64,000 nt of DNA from NCBI RefSeq assembly GCF_000717335.1, contig NZ_JNYZ01000011.1:1-64000 (forward strand). Direction: 5' to 3'. Shown here piece after piece: positions 58,570 through 64,000 of the stretch (position 1 is the stretch's first letter; every line of letters begins with the position of its first letter). Source of the stretch: Amycolatopsis jejuensis. Its GTDB lineage: Bacteria; Actinomycetota; Actinomycetes; Mycobacteriales; Pseudonocardiaceae. Made by a program: the position numbers and the translations under genes. The notes under the pieces are model-generated. The model was not told the origin of the DNA. It saw only the letters and a program-made list of their open reading frames with translations, and made no database searches.

Positions 58570-59892
58570 TCAGGTACGACCGGCCCCCGGAACCCGCGGA
58601 CCGAACGCCATCACCAGCAACGCCAGCACTGCCGGGATCACAAAGGCCACGAAATTCTGACTCGTACTGAACCCGCGCGCCAGCAACAACCCGCCGAAAG
58701 CCGGACCGGCGATCGCCCCCACGCGCCCGACCGCCAGCATGATTCCGAGGCCGGTACCGCGGTTGAATGCCGGGTAGTAAATCGCCGAATACGAGTTGAT
58801 CAGGTTCTGCGTACCGGCCGCACCGAAGCCGACCAGCACCACGAGCACGTACACCACCGCGGCGGGCGGATGCAATGCCAGCAATCCCAACGACACCGCG
58901 GACGTCGTGAATCCCGCCAGTACCAACGGCTTCGGCCCACGGCGGTCAGCGAACCGGGACGCGATGAGCGACCCCGCCACCACCCCGACATTCAACGCAA
59001 CCAGGAATGCCAGCGACGACTTCAAGCCGTACCCGGCCTTCATCATCAGCGTCGGCAACCACGTATTCGCGCCGAAGTTCAGCACCATGCAGAACACCGT
59101 CCCGAGGCAGAACACCGTTGTCGCGCCGACGAAACGCCGGGAGAACAGCGACCGCAGCGCGCCCTCGGCCCGCTCCCCCGGTTCACCGGCCGGAGCGTCC
59201 TCAAGGGACACGGCAAGCCGGTACCGTTCGATGGTCTGCCGGGCAAAGGAAATCCTTCCTCGGGCGACCAAATAGGACAGTGACTCCGGCAGTTTCGCGT
59301 ACACCACCGGCAACAGCACCACCGCCGGGACCGCGCCGATCAGGAACATCGCGCGGTACCCGAATTCAGGCAGTACCCAGATGCCCAGCAACCCGACGGC
59401 AACCCCGCCGAGCCCGGCGCCGGTGAGGGCGAGCGAAACGTTGAAATTCCGCCGGGACAACGGGGAATACTCGACCACCGTCGCCAGTGCGGTCGGCATG
59501 AAACCACCGCAGCCGATGCCGACGAGCACCCGGAACACGAGCAAGGTCTCCGGCGTCGGCGCGATCGTGCTGAGCACCATGCCGAGGGAGAAGACCGTGA
59601 CCGCGGCGAGGAACATCCGGCGGCGCCCGAGCAGGTCGGTGAGCAATCCGACGAGCAGTGCGCCGACGAGCATGCCGAAGGCTGCCCCCGACCCGATCAC
59701 CCCGGCGAAAGCCGGGGAAAGCTGCCAATCAGCACGGCCGAGCAGGCTCGGCACGACCGCGCTGTAGACGAAAATGTCGTAACCCTCCAGGAACAGCGCC
59801 ACCGCACAGAGCAGCAGCACCGTCTTCGGCGCGCGGTGGACGACGACCACCGGAAGCGTCGTGCCGGAACGATCGCGGACCGGACTGTTCAT
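58570..59892 (-). CDS. MFS aromatic-acid-type transporter
   Basis: A 440-residue protein with 12 helices. The N-terminus (LLLCAVALFLEGYDIFVYSAVVPSLL) has the conserved Asp of aromatic acid/H+ symporters, and the 2-3 loop is GLLTDLLGRRRMFLAAV. The mid part has VGIGCGGFMPTALATVVEYSP. It most likely takes up the aromatic compound degraded by the genes around it. It is the last gene of the minus-strand operon. Confidence 0.85.
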   Translation of the reverse strand: MNSPVRDRSGTTLPVVVVHRAPKTVLLLCAVALFLEGYDIFVYSAVVPSLLGRADWQLSPAFAGVIGSGAAFGMLVGALLVGLLTDLLGRRRMFLAAVTVFSLGMVLSTIAPTPETLLVFRVLVGIGCGGFMPTALATVVEYSPLSRRNFNVSLALTGAGLGGVAVGLLGIWVLPEFGYRAMFLIGAVPAVVLLPVVYAKLPESLSYLVARGRISFARQTIERYRLAVSLEDAPAGEPGERAEGALRSLFSRRFVGATTVFCLGTVFCMVLNFGANTWLPTLMMKAGYGLKSSLAFLVALNVGVVAGSLIASRFADRRGPKPLVLAGFTTSAVSLGLLALHPPAAVVYVLVVLVGFGAAGTQNLINSYSAIYYPAFNRGTGLGIMLAVGRVGAIAGPAFGGLLLARGFSTSQNFVAFVIPAVLALLVMAFGPRVPGAGRT

Positions 59893-59940
59893 GCGTTTTC
59901 CTCCTCGTCGAGGAATGGGAAGGGAATCCCCCCAGGCCGG

Positions 59941-60687
59941 CTATTCGGCCTTGAGAACGGAAAAACCGCCGTCCACGGCGAGAATGTGCCCGGTGATGTA
60001 CCCTGCTGCCGCCCCCAGCAGGAAGGCAATGGCCTGCGCGACCTCGGCGGGCGTACCGAGCCGCTTCATTGCGGTCCAGCCCGCGGCCACCGTGTCGTCC
60101 ACCAGTCCGAGCCGTGCCACCTCCTTCATCATCGGGGTGCCGATGTAGCCCGGCGTCACGGCGTTCACGCGGATTCCGCGCGCCGCCCATTCCACGGCCA
60201 GCGTTTTCGTCATCGAATGGATGGCCGCTTTCGCTGCCGCATAGGCAATCCGGCGTGGATGCCCGAAAAGACCGGCAATCGAACCGAGGTTGACGACTGC
60301 GCCCGGCTGCCCGTCGGTGAGCACCCGCGCGAATTGCTGACACCACAACAGGGTTCCGTCGACGTGCACCGACATCATCCGCCGGAACGCCTCGATCGGG
60401 ATCTCCGCACTCGGGTCATTGTGGACGGTCCCGGCTGCATTCACCAGCGAATCGGCCGGAGGAAACTCCGCGCCGGCAGCTTCGGCGACCGCAGCCACCG
60501 AAGCAGGATCGGTGACGTCACAGGGGTAAACCCGGACTCGTCCGGAGTGGACGGACAGGAGATCCGGCACCGCATCGGCATGCAGGTCGACGAGCGCGAC
60601 GTGCCGGTCCGGCTGTGTGTCCAGCAGGTGTAACGCGGTCTCGGTACCGATTCCGCCGGTCCCGCCGGTGATGATCGTGGTGGGCAT
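59941..60687 (-). CDS. SDR-family oxidoreductase
   Basis: A 248-residue SDR from ATG 60687, with AGGAGG five bases before. Nucleotide motif TIITGGTGGIGTETALHLL, NAAGTVHND, and catalytic VVNLGSIAGLFGHPRRIAYAAAKAAIHSMT, RVNAVTPGYIGTPMM. The C-terminus is ITGHILAVDGGFSV. It likely acts on a dihydrodiol or hydroxy intermediate. Confidence 0.88.
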   Translation of the reverse strand: MPTTIITGGTGGIGTETALHLLDTQPDRHVALVDLHADAVPDLLSVHSGRVRVYPCDVTDPASVAAVAEAAGAEFPPADSLVNAAGTVHNDPSAEIPIEAFRRMMSVHVDGTLLWCQQFARVLTDGQPGAVVNLGSIAGLFGHPRRIAYAAAKAAIHSMTKTLAVEWAARGIRVNAVTPGYIGTPMMKEVARLGLVDDTVAAGWTAMKRLGTPAEVAQAIAFLLGAAAGYITGHILAVDGGFSVLKAE

Positions 60688-60695
60688 GACACCTC

Positions 60696-62054
60696 CTACG
60701 CTTTCCACACGGTTTTCGCGTTGCAGAACTCACGGATTCCGAACGCCGCCAGCTCCCGGCCGTACCCGGAGGCTTTCACTCCCCCGAACGGCAGTTCCGG
60801 ATACGACGCCGTCATCCCGTTCACGAACACCGCCCCGGCCTCGAGTTCGTCGACCAGCCGGTCTTGTTCCCCGATATCGCGAGTCCAGGCAGCCGCGCCG
60901 AGCCCGAATTCCGTGCTGTTGGCGACCTCGATGGCCTCGTCGAGAGAATTGACCGAGATGATCGACGCCACCGGACCGAATGCTTCCTCGTGGTACAGCC
61001 GCATCTCGCTCGTGACCCCAGCGACCACCGTCGGCGGAAAGAACCGGCCTTCCGGCTTCCCTCCACAAAGGACCGCTGCACCAAGAGCAGCCGCATCCTC
61101 GACCAGCTCACCCAGCTCGTCCGTAGCGGTGGCCATCGGCCCCAGGTCGGTGTCCACTGCGGACGGATCGCCGACGCGTAACGCCGAAGCCCGACTCACC
61201 ACCGCGGCGACGAATTCGTCGTGACAATCCCGATGCACGATGAACCGTTTCGCCGAGATACAGCTCTGTCCGGCATTCTGAAACCGTGATCGCACCGCGA
61301 CAGACGCAGCTTGTTCGATATCCGCGGAAGGCAACACGATGAACGGGTCACTGCCGCCGAGTTCGAGAACCACCTTCTTGACCGCCCGCCCGGCCGCTTC
61401 GCCGACCGCGCGACCCGCGGCCCCGCTGCCGGTCAACGTCACCGCCGCAACGCGAGAATCCGCAATGACCGCCGAGACTGCCGCCGACCCGATCAGCAAC
61501 GTCTGATACACCTGCGCGGGAAATCCGGCGTCGGCAAACAGTTTTTCCAGCGCGAGCGCACAACCCGGTACGTTCGACGCCGGTTTCACCAACGCCACAT
61601 TCCCCGCCATCAACGCGGGCGCAGCGAACCGGACCACCTGCCAGAACGGGTAGTTCCACGGCATCACCGCGAGCACCGGTCCGAGCGGCTGCCACCGGAC
61701 CCCGGCCTCCCCGGCGCCGACCGCAGCGGCATCAGCCGGTTCCGGCGCCAGAAACTTCTCCCCGTGCTCGGCGTAATACCGGCACGCTCGCGCACATTTG
61801 GAGACCTCGGCCCTGCCTTCGGCGAGAGGTTTACCCATTTCCCGGGCAGCCAGCACCGCGAATTCCTCGACCCGCGCATCGAGCAATTCCGCCGCGCGCA
61901 CCAGCCACGCCCGCCGCTGCGCGAATCCGGTCCGCCGGTAACCGCGCCAGACCCGGTCCGCGTCCGCAAGCCGGCGCTCGATCGCCGACGCATCGAGTGC
62001 CGGGTAACGCGCCCACACCTCACCGGTGACCGGGTCGGTACTCGCGATGGTCAC
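60696..62054 (-). CDS. NAD(P)-dependent aldehyde dehydrogenase
   Basis: A 452-residue ALDH from GTG 62054, which overlaps the upstream stop (GTGA). Motifs: [55 protein letters not shown], catalytic Glu in [13 protein letters not shown], catalytic Cys in [17 protein letters not shown], and [24 protein letters not shown]. It oxidises an aldehyde to the acid, probably a succinic-semialdehyde-type intermediate. Confidence 0.9.
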   Translation of the reverse strand: MTIASTDPVTGEVWARYPALDASAIERRLADADRVWRGYRRTGFAQRRAWLVRAAELLDARVEEFAVLAAREMGKPLAEGRAEVSKCARACRYYAEHGEKFLAPEPADAAAVGAGEAGVRWQPLGPVLAVMPWNYPFWQVVRFAAPALMAGNVALVKPASNVPGCALALEKLFADAGFPAQVYQTLLIGSAAVSAVIADSRVAAVTLTGSGAAGRAVGEAAGRAVKKVVLELGGSDPFIVLPSADIEQAASVAVRSRFQNAGQSCISAKRFIVHRDCHDEFVAAVVSRASALRVGDPSAVDTDLGPMATATDELGELVEDAAALGAAVLCGGKPEGRFFPPTVVAGVTSEMRLYHEEAFGPVASIISVNSLDEAIEVANSTEFGLGAAAWTRDIGEQDRLVDELEAGAVFVNGMTASYPELPFGGVKASGYGRELAAFGIREFCNAKTVWKA

Positions 62055-62347
62055 GCCGGTTCCCACGTCTCGTAAAACCAGCGTTCCCGCGATTCGAGCA
62101 GCGGAATGGCCGTACCGAAGCCCCATTTCTGGAAATGCTCCGAGCTGCCGTGCGCCTCATAGCCGGCTCGGTCGGCGTATTGCTCGTAGAAGAAGAACCG
62201 GCGCGGGTCCTCGGGATCCCGGTGCGGCTGGTAGAACAGATTGCCCGGTTCGGCCCGCGACGGTTCCACGAGCTGCGCGACCGCCGCCGCCACCTCGTCC
62301 TCCGCCCCGGCCTGCGCGGTCCACACCGCGGTCACGACGAATGCCAT
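62051..62347 (-). CDS. Antibiotic-biosynthesis-monooxygenase-fold protein (ABM)
   Basis: A 98-residue ABM-domain protein: VVTAVWTAQAGAEDEVAAAVAQLVEPSRAEPGNLFYQPHRDPEDPRRFFFYEQYADRAGYEAHGSSEHFQKW. It resembles quinol monooxygenases or small scavenger enzymes. The start overlaps the end of the upstream FAH gene by 16 nt. Confidence 0.8.
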   Translation of the reverse strand: MAFVVTAVWTAQAGAEDEVAAAVAQLVEPSRAEPGNLFYQPHRDPEDPRRFFFYEQYADRAGYEAHGSSEHFQKWGFGTAIPLLESRERWFYETWEPA

Positions 62348-63192
62348 GTCGGCTGTCCTTTCTTCCCGATCTCGTTGGCGAGTACGCCGATTCCTTCGAT
62401 CTCCATCTCGACGACGTCGCCGGGCCGGACCCAGCGGTCGATCTCGAGCCCGGACCCCGCCGCGGCCGTGCCCGAGCCGAGCAGTTCGCCGGGATACAGC
62501 GTCTGGCCACGGGAGACGTAGTCGATCAGCTCGGGAAACCCGTGCTGCATCGTCGACGACCGGTCACGACCCCATTCCTCGCCGTTCACCCGCACCGCCA
62601 TGGCCAGGTCCGTGCCGTCCACCTCGTCGGCGGTCACGATGCACGGCCCGAGCACGTTCGAACCGTCCCAGTCCTTCGCCTTACCCGGCCCGAGCGCCAG
62701 CGGCAATTCCCGCGTCTGCACATCGCGTGCCGAGACGTCGTTCCAGATGGTCCAGCCGAAAATGTGCGAAGACGCGTCCGCCGCGGCAATATCCCGTCCC
62801 GCCGAACCGATCACACACGCCAGTTCCAGCTCGTGATCGAGCCGTTCGGTATAGGCAGGCCAAGGAATCACGTCTCCCGGGCCGATCACCGTGTCCGGCA
62901 TTCCCTTGTAATACGCCGGAACCGTGTAGAACTCGGCGGGAATCTCGCGGCCGAGCCGGGCGAACGCATTGTCGAGATGTCCTTTGAACTGCAGGAAATC
63001 CCGCATCGACCGCGGCCGCAATGGCGCAAGCAATCGGACGGCACCCACCGAATGCCACTGCCCGGCGGGTGCGCCCGCCTCGATGAACTCCACCATGTCT
63101 CCGTCGAACCCCGCGTCGGCAACCTCGCCGTCCACCAGCACGCCGACCCGCGACGCCCCGCCGCCCGCCGGGGCATAACGCACGTACTTCAC
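62332..63192 (-). CDS. Fumarylacetoacetate hydrolase-family protein
   Basis: A 286-residue FAH protein. Hallmarks: MRDFLQFKGHLDNAF, VIPWPAYTERLDHELELACVIG (metal ligands), IFGWTIWNDVSARDVQTRELPLALGPGKAKDWDGSNVLGPCIV and SRGQTLYPGELLGSGTAAAGSGLEI. Hydrolyses or isomerises a diketo acid with Mg/Mn. Coupled to the second FAH gene at 63189. Confidence 0.9.
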   Translation of the reverse strand: MKYVRYAPAGGGASRVGVLVDGEVADAGFDGDMVEFIEAGAPAGQWHSVGAVRLLAPLRPRSMRDFLQFKGHLDNAFARLGREIPAEFYTVPAYYKGMPDTVIGPGDVIPWPAYTERLDHELELACVIGSAGRDIAAADASSHIFGWTIWNDVSARDVQTRELPLALGPGKAKDWDGSNVLGPCIVTADEVDGTDLAMAVRVNGEEWGRDRSSTMQHGFPELIDYVSRGQTLYPGELLGSGTAAAGSGLEIDRWVRPGDVVEMEIEGIGVLANEIGKKGQPTWHSS

Positions 63193-64000
63193 TGGTCCGC
63201 ATCCCGCACGACGCGGTTGCGCATGACCCCGACGCCACCGATCCGGCTTTCGAGCACCTCGCCGTGCCGCAGGAATCGTTTCGGTTCACGCGCCGCCCCG
63301 ACACCTTCCGGGGTGCCGGTGAAAATGACGTCCCCGGGCAGCAGCGGGCAAATCGACGACAGTTTCTCGATCAGTTCCGGCACCGGGAAGATCATCTGCG
63401 CGGTCCGCGAAGACTGGACGCTTTCGCCGTCGATCGTGCATTCGATCGTCAGGTCGTCGCGATCGGGCAGCTCGTCGGGTGTGACGAGTTCTGGACCGGT
63501 CGGCGAAAACCCGGGAAACGATTTGCCGAGCGAGAACTGGGGTACCGGCGGTCGCAATTGGACAGTCCGCTCGCTGAGGTCCTGCCCCACGGTGACCCCG
63601 GCGACGTGGTCCCAGCCGTGCGCGGCGGACACGCGGTGCGCCCGCGCCCCGAGCACGACGACCAGCTCGACCTCCCAGTCGACAGTGTCGCTCGGCAGGC
63701 CGATTTCGTGGTACGCCCCGGTGAACGACGTGGGGAACTTCGTGAAGGTGGCCGGGAACTCCGGCTCGGCGAGCGCGGATTCCTCCGCGTGCGCCCGGTA
63801 GTTCAGCCCGATCGCGAACACCTGACGCGGCCGGGGCGCCGGCGGGCCGAGTGTGCCGGGCGCGATCGGGAGCAGGTCACCGCCGGCCGTGCGGGCCCAT
63901 TCGGTGAACTCCGCCCAGCGCTCGTAGACCTCCTGCGGGTCGGAGCCGAAGAGCCCCGAGCTCGCCTTCTCCACGTCGAGGCCCCCGCCGTCCCGCACGA
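63189..64000 (-). CDS. Fumarylacetoacetate hydrolase-family protein (cut by window edge)
   Basis: At least 269 residues, open at the right window edge, so the N-terminus is missing. FAH pattern: RQVFAIGLNYRAHAEESAL, ATFTKFPTSFTGAYHEIGLPSDTVDWEVELVVVLG, AGVTVGQDLSERTVQLR, and PLLPGDVIFTGTPEGVGAAREPKRFL. A second, diverged FAH next to the other suggests two steps (isomerase and hydrolase) of a gentisate- or homogentisate-type route. The stop overlaps the next ATG by four bases. Confidence 0.88.
   Translation of the reverse strand, partial: VRDGGGLDVEKASSGLFGSDPQEVYERWAEFTEWARTAGGDLLPIAPGTLGPPAPRPRQVFAIGLNYRAHAEESALAEPEFPATFTKFPTSFTGAYHEIGLPSDTVDWEVELVVVLGARAHRVSAAHGWDHVAGVTVGQDLSERTVQLRPPVPQFSLGKSFPGFSPTGPELVTPDELPDRDDLTIECTIDGESVQSSRTAQMIFPVPELIEKLSSICPLLPGDVIFTGTPEGVGAAREPKRFLRHGEVLESRIGGVGVMRNRVVRDADQ

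Overview
The window is high-GC actinomycete DNA. The DUF5753-type XRE regulators, DUF6879 and DUF5994 proteins, a MAB_1171c-type membrane protein paired with an ImmA/IrrE peptidase, SCO6880-type conjugation proteins and HelR point to a Pseudonocardiales-like host (Amycolatopsis or a relative). This is inference from gene content. Starts are mostly ATG/GTG, and genes are packed with 1-4 nt stop/start overlaps (ATGA, GTGA, TGATG).

Layout. (1) 0.5-17 kb is a patchwork of regulators, hypotheticals and broken genes: a DUF5994 protein, an anti-sigma-type ATPase, decayed membrane-protein and arsR genes, two divergent XRE/DUF5753 loci (one leading through a 36-aa acidic peptide into a frameshifted isoaspartate-methyltransferase-like gene), ImmA/IrrE plus MAB_1171c, HxlR, a GGDEF protein, an MFS pump, a LuxR-type HTH, and an amidoligase followed by a class II glutamine-amidotransferase-like gene. 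(2) 16.8-27.5 kb is a nitrogen-compound catabolic locus on the minus strand in two blocks: hydrolase, acyl-CoA ligase, permease; and SDR, kinase, PLP enzyme, PxpA, PxpB, PxpC. A TetR gene lies between them, and four copies of one 22-bp operator sit at the heads of the two blocks. (3) 27.8-47.8 kb is an integrated conjugative-type element next to a tRNA-Met(CAT) gene. It carries a tyrosine integrase, a type IV secretion-like module (coupling protein, VirB4, SCO6880, VirB6-like, pilin-like, NlpC/P60, MinD/ParA-like), an HTH/zinc-ribbon protein, and cargo: an S53 protease, an L,D-transpeptidase, a secreted LPVTG-ended protein and a coupled cassette of MetE-like, cupin, HTH and KAS III-like genes. 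(4) 48-52 kb holds small membrane/secreted proteins, repeats, and a divergent TetR/SRPBCC pair. A perfect palindrome resembling the rifamycin-associated element lies about 0.9 kb upstream of helR. (5) 54.3-64 kb is an aromatic-type catabolic locus: an MhpA-like FAD monooxygenase, an ACMSD-like amidohydrolase and an SDR on the plus strand, facing a minus-strand operon of two fumarylacetoacetate-hydrolase-family proteins, a small monooxygenase, an aldehyde dehydrogenase, an SDR and an aromatic-acid-type MFS transporter.

How it works together. The two catabolic loci each have an uptake protein, ring- or bond-cleaving enzymes and a recognisable control site. The mobile element supplies conjugation plus cell-wall and secreted functions. 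Several genes carry frameshifts that look recent: a 4-bp GGCA duplication in the MetE-like gene, a C-run slip in the NlpC/P60 gene, and multiple shifts in the methyltransferase gene.
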